NCBI GenBank assembly: GCA_029934815.1
Contig: JAOZLM010000032.1
Span: 1-13,202 of the forward strand
Source: Desulfocapsa sp.
Lineage (GTDB): Bacteria; Desulfobacterota; Desulfobulbia; Desulfobulbales; Desulfocapsaceae
Length of the DNA stretch: 13,202 nt
Direction of reading: 5' to 3'
The notes beneath the pieces were generated by a model that did no database searches, was not told the DNA's origin, and saw only the letters and a list, made by a program, of their open reading frames with translations. Positions 1 through 7,558 of the stretch are shown here, one piece after another (positions within the stretch are counted from its first letter, which is position 1; the number at the start of each line of letters is the position of its first letter). The position numbers were made by a program, and so were the translations under genes.

Positions 1-1007
1 TTGCCGTGGCCGGCAGACAGATGTTTTTTGCTGAGGCACCAGGCCCCACAGAAGAGAAAATGACACCACGCATTACCCACACGGCTAAGGCACTGTGGCT
101 GGTCTACACTCTGTTGACCTTATTGGAAATAATCCTGCTCGTTGTTGCAGACATGCCACTTTTTGATGCTATTTGCAATGGACTCTCAACCATGGCAGCC
201 GGTGGATTCTCACCCAATCCACTCTCTATCATGGGCTATGAAAGTTCAAAAATAACCTGGATTATCACCTGCTTTATGTTCCTGGCTGGCAGTAACTTTG
301 CCCTTCAGTATCGTGTTCTTTTACAGCAAAAACCTTTGGCACTGTTTAAAAGTGAGGAGTTTCGCTTTTATACTTCCATTATCCTGTTCTGTTCAGTAAG
401 TCTTGGTATCACTCTTCTCGTAAATGGGACGTGTGGTTCACTTGACTCACTTCGCGACAGTCTCTTCCAGATTGTCTCCATCATCACCACCGCCGGTTTT
501 TCCTCGGCTGATTTCGCCCTGTGGAGCGTTGCCGCTCAAACCATTTTATTTATCGTTATGCTGGTGGGAGGCTGCGCTGGTTCAGCGGGTGGTGGGGTGA
601 AGGTGGTACGGGTACTCTTTGGTTTAAAATATCTCAAACGTGAAATTACTCAAATCATTCATCCTCAGGCAATATTATCCATAAAGATAGATCAGAAAAG
701 TGTTCCCGATGATATAGGGAGGCAGATTCTGGGATTTCTTCTCTTTTATCTTTTTTTGATGGCCTGCTCAACTTTAGTCGTCACTATTATTGAGGGTGAT
801 GCCAGTATCGGCCTGATGGGCACTGTTGCCACCATCGGAAATATTGGTCCAGGCTATGGCGAAATTGGTCCCATGGGAAGTTTTGGTGGACTGTCAGTTG
901 CGACCAAAATTATTTTTATAATCAATATGATTGTCGGCAGACTGGAGCTGATTCCTTTTCTTGCCATGCTCCATCCTGATTTTTGGAGATTTAAAAATAA
1001 GATCTGA
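1..1007 (+). CDS. trkH: TrkH/KtrB-family potassium uptake channel subunit, C-terminal part (5' end outside window)
   Basis: Inner-membrane, K+-conducting subunit of a Trk/Ktr uptake system; such subunits work with a cytoplasmic TrkA/KtrA nucleotide-binding gating ring, which is not in this window. About 335 residues are present against roughly 480 in full-length TrkH, so the first membrane repeat is missing; the reading frame is open to the left edge. Counting from the GTG at position 6, three of the four P-loop filters are visible: STMAAGGF (61-68), ITTAGFS (160-166) and TIGNIGPGYG (276-285). The intramembrane gating loop GGCAGSAGGGVK (188-199) is also present. The C-terminus GRLELIPFLAMLHPDFWR is the usual TrkH ending, so the 3' end is complete. 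An 'AEAPGP' stretch followed by PRITHTAKALW near the left edge is the typical TrkH loop. No clear terminator follows; the palindromic element begins 41 bases after the stop. Family call is firm; TrkH versus TrkG/KtrB naming is less so. Confidence 0.93.
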   Translation, partial: AVAGRQMFFAEAPGPTEEKMTPRITHTAKALWLVYTLLTLLEIILLVVADMPLFDAICNGLSTMAAGGFSPNPLSIMGYESSKITWIITCFMFLAGSNFALQYRVLLQQKPLALFKSEEFRFYTSIILFCSVSLGITLLVNGTCGSLDSLRDSLFQIVSIITTAGFSSADFALWSVAAQTILFIVMLVGGCAGSAGGGVKVVRVLFGLKYLKREITQIIHPQAILSIKIDQKSVPDDIGRQILGFLLFYLFLMACSTLVVTIIEGDASIGLMGTVATIGNIGPGYGEIGPMGSFGGLSVATKIIFIINMIVGRLELIPFLAMLHPDFWRFKNKI

Positions 1008-1048
1008 TTGAGCATATCTTGATACACTTGTAAAAACTTAAAAGCTAA

Positions 1049-1174
1049 GATGGATTTGTAAAAAACTTCATATTCGAGGAGCGCAAAAATCAAATTATTT
1101 CGGTTTACTAGAGTACGTTGAAATGATTTTTTCTTGCAGCAACGAAGAAGATGAAGAGTTTTTACGAATTCATC
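1049..1174. repeat. Dispersed imperfect palindromic element, copy 1
   Basis: A ~126-bp element lying between the TrkH and TVP38 genes. It begins GATGGATTTGTAAAAA and ends TTTTTACGAATTCATC, which pair across the whole element with two G-T (RNA G-U) wobbles. An inner AT-rich arm with an apical TAGA loop sits around 1085-1130. It is close to 87% identical to the element at 7559-7685 by my hand alignment with one single-base gap. It carries no ORF of its own that looks real. Size and structure suit a non-autonomous palindromic mobile element (MITE- or REP-like) or a structured transcript that could act as a terminator or mRNA-end hairpin. It is placed just downstream of one gene and 40 bases before the next start. 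Confidence 0.85.
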
Positions 1175-1214
1175 ATATCTTGACTATTACACAGCCAGAT
1201 ACTGGCAGACAACT

Positions 1215-1976
1215 ATGTATCGTGCAAATATAACTCGTTTAAAGCAGTCCTTCAAACCCTTTCACCTGACGGCAAGATGGTATCACGGTCTGGCAAGAAG
1301 TAACTCCAGAATCAAACGGGGAGTAAGTCTGGTTATTCTGGGGTGCATTGCATTCCTGAGTGTTTTAGGGCTATTCCATATTTTGGATCCCTATCTGCTG
1401 CAGGACTGGCAACATCTGAAGCTCACTCTTCACAGCATGGGACTCTCCGGCATGCTGCTGTATCTTTTTATGGTTGTGATATTTCCCCTTTTTTCACCCC
1501 TTACCCTGGTTCTTGTAACAGGTTCCGCAGCCTTTGGACCTTTCAAGGGGTTTCTTCTTTCCTATGTTGGATGCATCATCAGTGCGAATATCACCTATGT
1601 CCTGATTAAATCGCTTTCAATCGAAAGTGCGTGGGGAAATGGTCGCAGAGGCGGGCAGGTAAAAGAGATCATCAAAAAGCATGCTTATATCATGATGATT
1701 GGACTGCAGCTGATAAGCATCATACCATTTACCCTGATAAATACGGCTGCAGTCGCTTCCGGTGTGCCATGGAAGAAGTATATAAAAGCGACCAGTATAG
1801 GTATCTGCCCCAGTATCCTGCTCTCTTCTTTTATGGGAAATAAACTTGCAGCAGACATGGTCTCCCCTCGTGTTTATTTTGCAGGGGTCTTTGTGATGGT
1901 TCTTCTTCTTGTTGTGATTGCTTTACGAAAAAAAAGGCACAAACGGGCTGCAGCCCGATCCCGGCAGAACTCTTAA
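1215..1976 (+). CDS. TVP38/TMEM64 (DedA-like, VTT domain) family inner-membrane protein
   Basis: A polytopic membrane protein of 253 residues, close to the family's usual 220-250. Hydrophobic segments lie at about 36-57, 75-100, 105-125, 155-180, 192-208 and 218-236. The family core is clear: FSPLTLVLVTGSAAFGPFKG (reentrant-helix region with the conserved G-x-AFG), then SYVGCIISANITYVLIK, then the second half NTAAVASGVPWKKYIKAT followed by GICPSILLSSFMG. The tail after the last helix is strongly basic (KKRHKR), which should be cytoplasmic. The N-terminal ~35 residues are basic and soluble. Members of this superfamily have been linked to lipid scrambling, undecaprenyl-phosphate recycling and selenite or metal handling; the substrate here cannot be read from sequence. 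The ATG at 1215 has no good Shine-Dalgarno sequence, so the start is tentative. It begins 40 bases after the palindromic element and is probably a single-gene unit. Confidence 0.85.
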   Translation: MYRANITRLKQSFKPFHLTARWYHGLARSNSRIKRGVSLVILGCIAFLSVLGLFHILDPYLLQDWQHLKLTLHSMGLSGMLLYLFMVVIFPLFSPLTLVLVTGSAAFGPFKGFLLSYVGCIISANITYVLIKSLSIESAWGNGRRGGQVKEIIKKHAYIMMIGLQLISIIPFTLINTAAVASGVPWKKYIKATSIGICPSILLSSFMGNKLAADMVSPRVYFAGVFVMVLLLVVIALRKKRHKRAAARSRQNS

Positions 1977-2001
1977 GTTGTATTGAATATTTCCGGATTT
2001 C

Positions 2002-2029
2002 CGGTACTGCATTTTCAGCAGCAGTACCG
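2002..2029 (+). terminator. Perfect 9-bp stem-loop after the TVP38-like gene, possible terminator
   Basis: CGGTACTGC (2002-2010) and GCAGTACCG (2021-2029) are exact inverted repeats around a 10-base loop, starting 25 bases after the stop of the TVP38-like gene. There is no T-tract on either strand after the stem, so it is not a textbook intrinsic terminator. It could be an mRNA 3'-end hairpin or a protein site left at the edge of the decayed kinase gene. Confidence 0.35.
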
Positions 2030-2052
2030 CCCGCAGTGAGCCCAGACCATTC

Positions 2053-2346
2053 ATGGAAAAGGCTATAACTGGCCCGAAAAACTTCCACACAAGTCCAAAG
2101 AGAATTGCTTACAGAATAAAAAAAACAATCCGCATAGAATCACAACTCCTCTTTCGGGCAACTCTATTACCGGGTGACTACTCCCTTCTCTTTCAGGCAG
2201 TACTGAATTTGCTCGACAATGCCATAACGTTCAGTCCTGACAATACCCGAACAAGCATGACGCTGACTGAAGAGACCAATAACTTTACCATCTGTGTTGC
2301 TGATCAGAGGTCAGGAACCCCCACCGAATCACAGGAAGATATATTT
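2053..2346 (+). pseudogene. Remnant of a CreC-like sensor histidine kinase (ATPase-domain fragment)
   Basis: The first ~98 codons of an open frame starting at 2053 match the ATP-binding (HATPase_c) domain of a sensor kinase. The N-box NLLDNAITFSP is at residues 52-62, preceded by LLFQAVL. A degenerate G1 box, DQRSGTP, lies at 84-90, where canonical kinases have DxGxG(I/L)P, so its first glycine is replaced by arginine. SQEDIF follows at 93-98. The H-box/dimerisation domain, membrane sensor and F/G2 boxes (GLGL) are absent. The frame stays open to 2673 but loses all kinase character just where the tail of the opposite-strand gene begins (2367). This is therefore a 5'- and 3'-truncated relic, not a working gene. 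Spacing around the N-box resembles CreC-type kinases; the subfamily call is a guess, the kinase origin is not. Confidence 0.75.
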
Positions 2347-2366
2347 CCATCAAGAGCTCCTCACGC

Positions 2367-4505
2367 CTACGACTCAACCCGGTTCCGCCCTCCTCTCTTT
2401 GCCCGGTATAATGCCTCGTCAGCACGACCGATCAAATCCTGTACAGAGTCGCCATCCCGCACAGTTGCAACACCAAAGCTGGCTGTTTGGAATGGGATTT
2501 TTTCAGTTCCATTGCTTCGTATTGCCATTCGTAAATTCTCAGCGAGACTTACGATACCATCACTTGTAGTTGATGGACAGATAATCAAAAACTCCTCGCC
2601 TCCCCATCGTCCGGCAAGATCGTATGGCCGTGTATTCCGATCCAGAATATCGGCTATGGATTTTAAAACCTGATCCCCGGCATGGTGGCCATGATTGTCA
2701 TTAACCTGCTTAAAACGATCAAGATCAAGCAGAATTATGGAAAATACCTCATGGGTTCGCCCAAATCGGGTAAACTCAAGGTGCAGGACTTCATCTATTT
2801 TCAACCGATTGGCAATTCCGGTCAGGGTGTCGGTACGAGCCTGTTCAGTGAGTTTCAGGTTCATTAACCCAACTTCGGAATGCGCCTTTCGAAGCTCTTT
2901 CGTTAACTTCAGCCCCCGTCTATAAAGGGTGAGCAGGAAAAGGATAACAACGAGACTTCCTGCAAGCACCTGCCAAAACCTGCTGTAATCAACGCGATCG
3001 ACATACGCAACAGCAAGCCAGCGATTATAAATATTATCAATCCGGGTTTTGGTGATGGTGGAAAGGGATTTATTTACTATGGCCAACAACTGTTTATCGT
3101 CTTTCTTTACACCGACGGCGTAGTCAATATTCAGCCCCACATCACCCGATATTTTAACCTTTGTCATACCGTCAACCTGTAGTATTCGACTGATGGCAGG
3201 AATGGTGTCAATAAGGCCAAACAACGCACCATCCCTAACTTTTCTCAAGCCTTCCTGAACATTTTCTACATTGATCAGTTTGAGTTCCGGATAGGCTGCA
3301 CGAAGAACTTCTTCCGTTGCCAGGCCCTCTACAACTCCAAATTTGTGACTGCCAAGCTGATTAATATTTGAAATGTAAATCTGATCCTGCCTGGTGGCCA
3401 CAACAATTGGAGTACTGAGCCATGGAGAAGTAAAACTCAGGTATTCCTGACGTTTTTTGGTTTTGGTGAGCATAGGTAACAGATCACACGATCCTGCCTC
3501 TGCAAGCTTCAATGTTTCATCCCAGTTTTTTGTCCGCACAATAGTGAAAGGAATGTTCATTCGTTCATCCAACAGTTTTAGGAATTCTGATGATATTCCA
3601 GTCAGTGTTCCATCAATATTGAGCGCCTCAAGCGGAAGACGATTTGGATTAATACAGACATTCAATCGATTTCGTTTAGCCAGGTAAGCCTCTTCGTCTT
3701 TTGATATTAACGGTGACTCTGTCTCGTCAATTTTCCATTTCTGACGGATAAACAGTTCATCATCAGCGCTTACTGCATCCATTCCCTTTTGTATAATACT
3801 GCGAAGGATCGAATCATCTTTACTGGTGGCAATGTAAAAGGTAGTAATAAACCGAGGATCCTTAACAATACCACCCTGTTTTACACTGTTTAAACTTCCT
3901 TCCTGTAGTATTTTTCTGCCCACAACCGGCACTTCTATGGCTGCATCCACCAGACCCTTTTCAACAGCGATAAAGGAATCAAGCGTTGAATCAAAAGTAA
4001 CTATTTCGATTTCCGGATATGATTTGCGAAGAAAATCACCAAAGAAAAATCCTTCTGTGAACCCGATTTTCTTTCCTGCTAAATCATCCAGATCTACAAT
4101 ACTGTTGTCTGACTCAAGTACATACAGAGCAGTTTTGGTGATAAAATATGGCTCCGTGAAACCAAGATACTTCCTTCGCTCTCTGGTGCTGGCAATATTA
4201 ACCATTACATCGAGAGAACCATTTTTCATCATTTCAAGAAATTCACTCCAGCTTGGACCACTGACATATTCAATGTTCAACCCAAGCTTATCAGCAACCA
4301 GGTTCATATAATCTATGGAATAGCCTGCCGGCTTTCCGGCTTCGTTAAAATTGAAAGGGCTCCAGTCACTTTCATTATGAACTTTGATAGGAGCCGTATG
4401 TTGTTGTATCCAGGTAAGCTCGTCAGACGACAAAAGTTTCGGATCTGCCGCATAAAGCGGAGACGAAAGAAGAACCCCTAAAGCCAGTAAAATGATTTTC
4501 CACAT
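2367..4505 (-). CDS. Periplasmic-sensing diguanylate cyclase: signal peptide, two SBP_bac_3 domains, TM helix, GGDEF
   Basis: A predicted membrane sensor of 712 residues that would make cyclic di-GMP from two GTP in response to a periplasmic ligand. A signal peptide ends near YAADPK (about residue 20). Two tandem type-3 extracellular solute-binding modules follow (about 27-260 and 275-500). The first carries NESDWSPFNF and GYSIDYMNLVADKLGL, the second CINPNRLPLE and GISSEFLKLLDERM. A single membrane helix lies at about 510-529, then a short linker and the GGDEF domain (about 550-712). Within that domain are DTLTGIANR (559-567), LLDLDRFKQVND, the intact active-site GGEEF (635-639) and an inhibitory I-site RPYD (626-629) five residues before it. 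It therefore looks catalytically competent and feedback-inhibited. The amino-acid-binding-like modules hint at an amino-acid or related small ligand. The start is supported by the signal peptide and a weak AGAG about ten bases upstream. It is transcribed away from the response regulator at 4794. Confidence 0.92.
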   Translation of the reverse strand: MWKIILLALGVLLSSPLYAADPKLLSSDELTWIQQHTAPIKVHNESDWSPFNFNEAGKPAGYSIDYMNLVADKLGLNIEYVSGPSWSEFLEMMKNGSLDVMVNIASTRERRKYLGFTEPYFITKTALYVLESDNSIVDLDDLAGKKIGFTEGFFFGDFLRKSYPEIEIVTFDSTLDSFIAVEKGLVDAAIEVPVVGRKILQEGSLNSVKQGGIVKDPRFITTFYIATSKDDSILRSIIQKGMDAVSADDELFIRQKWKIDETESPLISKDEEAYLAKRNRLNVCINPNRLPLEALNIDGTLTGISSEFLKLLDERMNIPFTIVRTKNWDETLKLAEAGSCDLLPMLTKTKKRQEYLSFTSPWLSTPIVVATRQDQIYISNINQLGSHKFGVVEGLATEEVLRAAYPELKLINVENVQEGLRKVRDGALFGLIDTIPAISRILQVDGMTKVKISGDVGLNIDYAVGVKKDDKQLLAIVNKSLSTITKTRIDNIYNRWLAVAYVDRVDYSRFWQVLAGSLVVILFLLTLYRRGLKLTKELRKAHSEVGLMNLKLTEQARTDTLTGIANRLKIDEVLHLEFTRFGRTHEVFSIILLDLDRFKQVNDNHGHHAGDQVLKSIADILDRNTRPYDLAGRWGGEEFLIICPSTTSDGIVSLAENLRMAIRSNGTEKIPFQTASFGVATVRDGDSVQDLIGRADEALYRAKRGGRNRVES

Positions 4506-4793
4506 AGAATATATCTCTACTCATTGCCCTCAGAAACGTTTGTCGTAAGAGGATGATAAAAAAGCCGGATTAATACTTAGGACATGTTATTTCGTTACAT
4601 GCTCGTAAACTCAACACCACCTGTTTAAAAGGGTATTGAATCTGTAAAAGAATAGCAAGGAAATGATAACAACTTAAGTCAGTCAAACTAATAATCCTTA
4701 CCAAATCCTTACTTGCCTTTCGTCCCTTTAGCAGTTAATTTCCAATGTAGATAGTGAAATTACTAAGAACTCGAGTGGTCAGGAGTCAGGAAA

Positions 4794-5432
4794 ATGGAAA
4801 AAACATCTATAGTCATCATTGACAATCACCCTGTTGTTCGTGAAGGGCTCGCAACAGTTCTCAGGGAACAGCCGGATATGGAAGTGGTTGGAGAATCAGA
4901 CGCTGCCGCTGCGGCTCTGCCTGTTATTAAAGATTGTAAACCCAACGTGGTCATCATGGACAGTTCTCCGACTGATACCTGCGGGGTTGACCTTATTCCG
5001 GAAATTAAGACACTTTCTAAAGATACTGCAATTATCATCTACTCCATGCACCAGAATCATGAGCCAATATTCCGTGCATTCAAGGCGGGAGCCATAGGAT
5101 ATGTTTTAAAAGCTGACGACGTGAGTGAAGTGATAGATGCTGTTAGCGAGGTTCGCTCAGGTCGAATTTTTATCAGTAACAAGATTCCGCCTTTTATTGC
5201 AAATCAGTTACTGAGCGGAAGCAATGGTAAGGGAATGCTCTCCTCTCTCACACCACGTGAATATGAGATAGCCAAGCTCATATCACAATGCATGACACCG
5301 GAAGATATTGGAGAAGCACTGCATATCAGTCCACGAACAGTACAGGCTCATCGCAGCAATATGATGGTCAAAGTAAACTGCAAGAAAGTAAATGAATTAC
5401 TAGTGCTTCTGCGGGATTGTTTTACTCACTAA
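4794..5432 (+). CDS. NarL/FixJ-type LuxR-family response regulator
   Basis: A two-domain transcription regulator of 212 residues, the usual length. The receiver domain (about 5-120) has the acidic position D10 (followed by N11 rather than a second acidic residue), likely phospho-acceptor D56 in VVIMDSSPT, S84 at the switch position and K106 in YVLKADD. The LuxR-type HTH (about 150-210) reads LTPREYEIAKLISQCMTPEDIGEALHIS in two overlapping stretches, with SPRTVQAHRSNMMVK as the recognition helix region. The loop after D56 is unusual: the proline normally four residues on is a threonine and the segment is SSPTDTC. Phosphorylation may therefore be atypical, although the catalytic residues are kept. 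An AGGAG at 4781-4785, eight bases before the ATG, fixes the start. No intact histidine kinase is adjacent; the nearest is the broken remnant at 2053. Targets are unknown. Confidence 0.9.
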   Translation: MEKTSIVIIDNHPVVREGLATVLREQPDMEVVGESDAAAAALPVIKDCKPNVVIMDSSPTDTCGVDLIPEIKTLSKDTAIIIYSMHQNHEPIFRAFKAGAIGYVLKADDVSEVIDAVSEVRSGRIFISNKIPPFIANQLLSGSNGKGMLSSLTPREYEIAKLISQCMTPEDIGEALHISPRTVQAHRSNMMVKVNCKKVNELLVLLRDCFTH

Positions 5433-5491
5433 AACGATATTGCTGATGCAGGGTTTCATGGCCGGTCAGCCATAACTCACTGTAAGTGACA

Positions 5492-6049
5492 TCAAAACAC
5501 CAACGGCACAAACATTTTACTTCGCTTCATATACTCTTTGTAATTCTTGCCAAAAAATCGAATATTCTCTCCCTCTTCCACCCTCGCTGCAATAAACAGA
5601 AAAAAGGTAGCAGTCAGTACCAGTATTGATGCCAGAAAAGAAGTATTCTTCAGATATGCACCCCAGGCAAGAAACAGCAGGGAGCTGTACATGGGATGAC
5701 GGATAGAGCGGTAGACACCTTCCTCCACCACGTTCACTGTGTTTTCAAAAGCATGATTCTCCGGCATATTCTGCCGCTCTGCATACCCTCCTCTTTGTTT
5801 CAATGCCCATAGAGATCTTACGATTAAACAGACTGAAAACGCAAGAAAGCACCAGGAAAAGAAGTGAAAAAAAGAGAAAGGATCGACAAACCAGTAGGGT
5901 TGATTCAGTAGTGCCAGCAAAAGGATTGTTTCAAAAACAAAAAAACGATAGAAACCATGACTACCGGGATTTTGCAATGCTCGCCGGGAAACCTGAAGAA
6001 AAAAGAGTGTGGCCAATATAAAAACAACTATTCGGATTAGCATTCCCAT
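5492..6049 (-). CDS. Isoprenylcysteine carboxyl methyltransferase-like (ICMT/PEMT superfamily) membrane protein
   Basis: A small integral-membrane enzyme of 185 residues. Hydrophobic segments lie at about 4-20, 35-50, 60-80, 120-133 and 137-155. The C-terminal SAM-binding half is well conserved: GVYRSIRHPMYSS (111-123, with the RHPMY signature at 117-121), the acidic pair E158-E159 in ARVEEGENI, and FGKNYKEYMKRSKMFVP (166-182). The superfamily moves a methyl group from S-adenosylmethionine to lipid-like substrates at the membrane (isoprenylcysteine carboxylates, phospholipids, phenols). The bacterial members have very varied substrates, so the acceptor is unknown. Its ATG shares one base with the TAA of the upstream oxidoreductase (TAATG at 6047-6051 on the minus strand), so translation is probably coupled. 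Given the neighbours, O- or C-methylation of a resorcinol or polyene product is plausible but inferred. It ends convergent with the response regulator, 59 bases away. Confidence 0.85.
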   Translation of the reverse strand: MGMLIRIVVFILATLFFLQVSRRALQNPGSHGFYRFFVFETILLLALLNQPYWFVDPFSFFHFFSWCFLAFSVCLIVRSLWALKQRGGYAERQNMPENHAFENTVNVVEEGVYRSIRHPMYSSLLFLAWGAYLKNTSFLASILVLTATFFLFIAARVEEGENIRFFGKNYKEYMKRSKMFVPLVF

Positions 6050-7527
6050 TAAATTCTCACACGTTTTATAAAATTTTCCGGCCCGAGAATCAGCTTTACA
6101 GTACTGAATGAGCCCATAATAGTTCCAATCACACCGGGTGCCAGCACATTCTGTCCGGCAAGATACAAACCTTTTACTGCCGTTCTGTTAAGCATTGCTG
6201 TGGCCAGTGTCTGGCTTGAGGAGCGCAGAACTCCGTAGGCACTTCCATCCGGGCTATTCATCCAGTCCCGTATGGTGAGAGGCGTTGCAACATCCAAAAG
6301 TTTTAGATTGCTGAATTCGCCCAGTATTGCTGATGCTTCTTTCAGAAGTTGTTCCGCATATTCTTTTTTCAGGCTGTTATATTCGCTCCCTCGCCTGCCG
6401 CTCTTACTCTCCTGCCAAGGCTGCCATAGCTCATCGTGTCCGGAAGTGAGAATGGAGAGAAGACTTTTTCCCTGCTTGTCAGTTTTACGAATCTGGTAAT
6501 ATTTTAAATCCTGTATATTTCCGGCAGAATCCGTATCGATGTTAAAAATATTATACGGGATCTCAGGATGCACTGTCGCATCAACCGAGGCATGTACAGA
6601 CAAAACGGAATGTGTATTCTGCAGCTTCTGAATGCGGTTTCTGTATGATGGTTTCACTGCACCATCTGGAAGCATTTTTAAAACCACTTGCGGATGAATG
6701 GCTCCAATAACAATATCAGCATCCATTTTTCTGCCACTTGTTGTTTCCACCCCTTTGACAATCCGGTCCTGAACACGAATTGTACTAATTTCTGCGTCAG
6801 TTTGTATTATTCCGCCAAGCTCCTGAAAACGTTTCACAAATACATCAGCCATGGCAGACCCGCTAATTTCAAGGCGCCAGGAAGATGACAGATAGGAAGC
6901 AAGAGCCATATTATGGTAATAAGCGGGACAATCCTCGACTCCTACTCCAATCCATGACGATGCCATTGCCAGCACACTGCGCAGACCGGGAGAGCAACCG
7001 AGAGAATCTAAAATCTCCCCATAGGGTTCTGTCTGGTCAAGGAGGCTGAAATCGTTATCTTCACCAAAAAGCAGGTCGAGATTATGCAGTTGAGTGGATG
7101 TGCTGCGAATATGGGACACAACCGTTTGAATGCATTCTGAATCGTTTGGAAATGCCTTATGGAGACTGCTCTCAAAAGCATCAAACCCTTCAGGTAAATC
7201 AAACTGCCGGGGATGGGTATCGGGAGCATTAAATAAATACCTGTCGATTACACCGTTCTTTCCCATTCGGGAAACTGGAATGCGATCTTTTACCCCCAGG
7301 TACTCAAAAAAGGTATCAAGGACCTGGCCTTTTGCGAGCGACCCCAGATAATGAACACCCGTTTCACATTCAATACCATCACGAGTATAACTTCTCAGCA
7401 AGCCGCCAGCCTGTCTGTTTTTCTCAAGTATCGTTACATCGTAACCCAGTTTTGTCAGAATAATACCAGTGCTCAGCCCACCAATTCCGGAACCGATAAT
7501 CAACACTTTTTCTTTTTTTTGCTGCAT
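6049..7527 (-). CDS. FAD-dependent oxidoreductase, phytoene desaturase/RetSat (CrtI-like) family
   Basis: A flavoprotein of 492 residues related to CrtI phytoene desaturases, carotenoid isomerases and retinol saturases, which oxidise, reduce or isomerise conjugated lipid chains. The Rossmann FAD motif is at the very N-terminus: VLIIGSGIGGLS (GxGxxG at 12-17), then E35 for the ribose in VTILEKN, then the R/GG motif RQAGGLLRSY. The C-terminal CrtI signature GLYLAGQNVLAPGVIGTIMG is at 453-472. I chose the ATG at 7527 because AAAGGTG sits seven bases upstream and the FAD motif starts at once. The frame stays open to an ATG at 7581, but those 18 codons run through the end of the palindromic repeat and add unrelated sequence. 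It overlaps the methyltransferase by one base. Divergent linkage to dar-like genes suggests it acts on the polyene or alkyl chain of the same product (inference). Confidence 0.88.
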   Translation of the reverse strand: MQQKKEKVLIIGSGIGGLSTGIILTKLGYDVTILEKNRQAGGLLRSYTRDGIECETGVHYLGSLAKGQVLDTFFEYLGVKDRIPVSRMGKNGVIDRYLFNAPDTHPRQFDLPEGFDAFESSLHKAFPNDSECIQTVVSHIRSTSTQLHNLDLLFGEDNDFSLLDQTEPYGEILDSLGCSPGLRSVLAMASSWIGVGVEDCPAYYHNMALASYLSSSWRLEISGSAMADVFVKRFQELGGIIQTDAEISTIRVQDRIVKGVETTSGRKMDADIVIGAIHPQVVLKMLPDGAVKPSYRNRIQKLQNTHSVLSVHASVDATVHPEIPYNIFNIDTDSAGNIQDLKYYQIRKTDKQGKSLLSILTSGHDELWQPWQESKSGRRGSEYNSLKKEYAEQLLKEASAILGEFSNLKLLDVATPLTIRDWMNSPDGSAYGVLRSSSQTLATAMLNRTAVKGLYLAGQNVLAPGVIGTIMGSFSTVKLILGPENFIKRVRI

Positions 7528-7558
7528 CAACAAACACCTTTGATCTGACAACACAAAT

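Noticed and set aside
1013..1183. Direct repeat CATATCTTGA at 1013-1022 and 1174-1183 as a target-site duplication of the palindromic element
   Set aside because: The left copy lies 26 bases away from the element's edge, so it does not flank the element directly; could be chance. Copy 2 shows no matching duplication.
2347..2673. Continuation of the plus-strand frame from 2053 into the cyclase gene (total 206 codons)
   Set aside because: Kinase similarity stops near 2346; beyond 2367 the frame is antisense to the well-supported GGDEF domain and has no recognisable motif.
4506..4793. Promoters in the divergent region between the cyclase and the response regulator
   Set aside because: The region is AT-rich with loose TTGCCT...TTAATT-like matches and a short CATGT/ACATG inverted repeat, but nothing specific enough to call; only the AGGAG ribosome site is clear.
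5458..5489. Small hairpins (ATGGC/GCCAT and TCACT/AGTGA) between the convergent regulator and methyltransferase genes
   Set aside because: Stems of only five pairs and no T-tract on either strand; too weak to call a bidirectional terminator.
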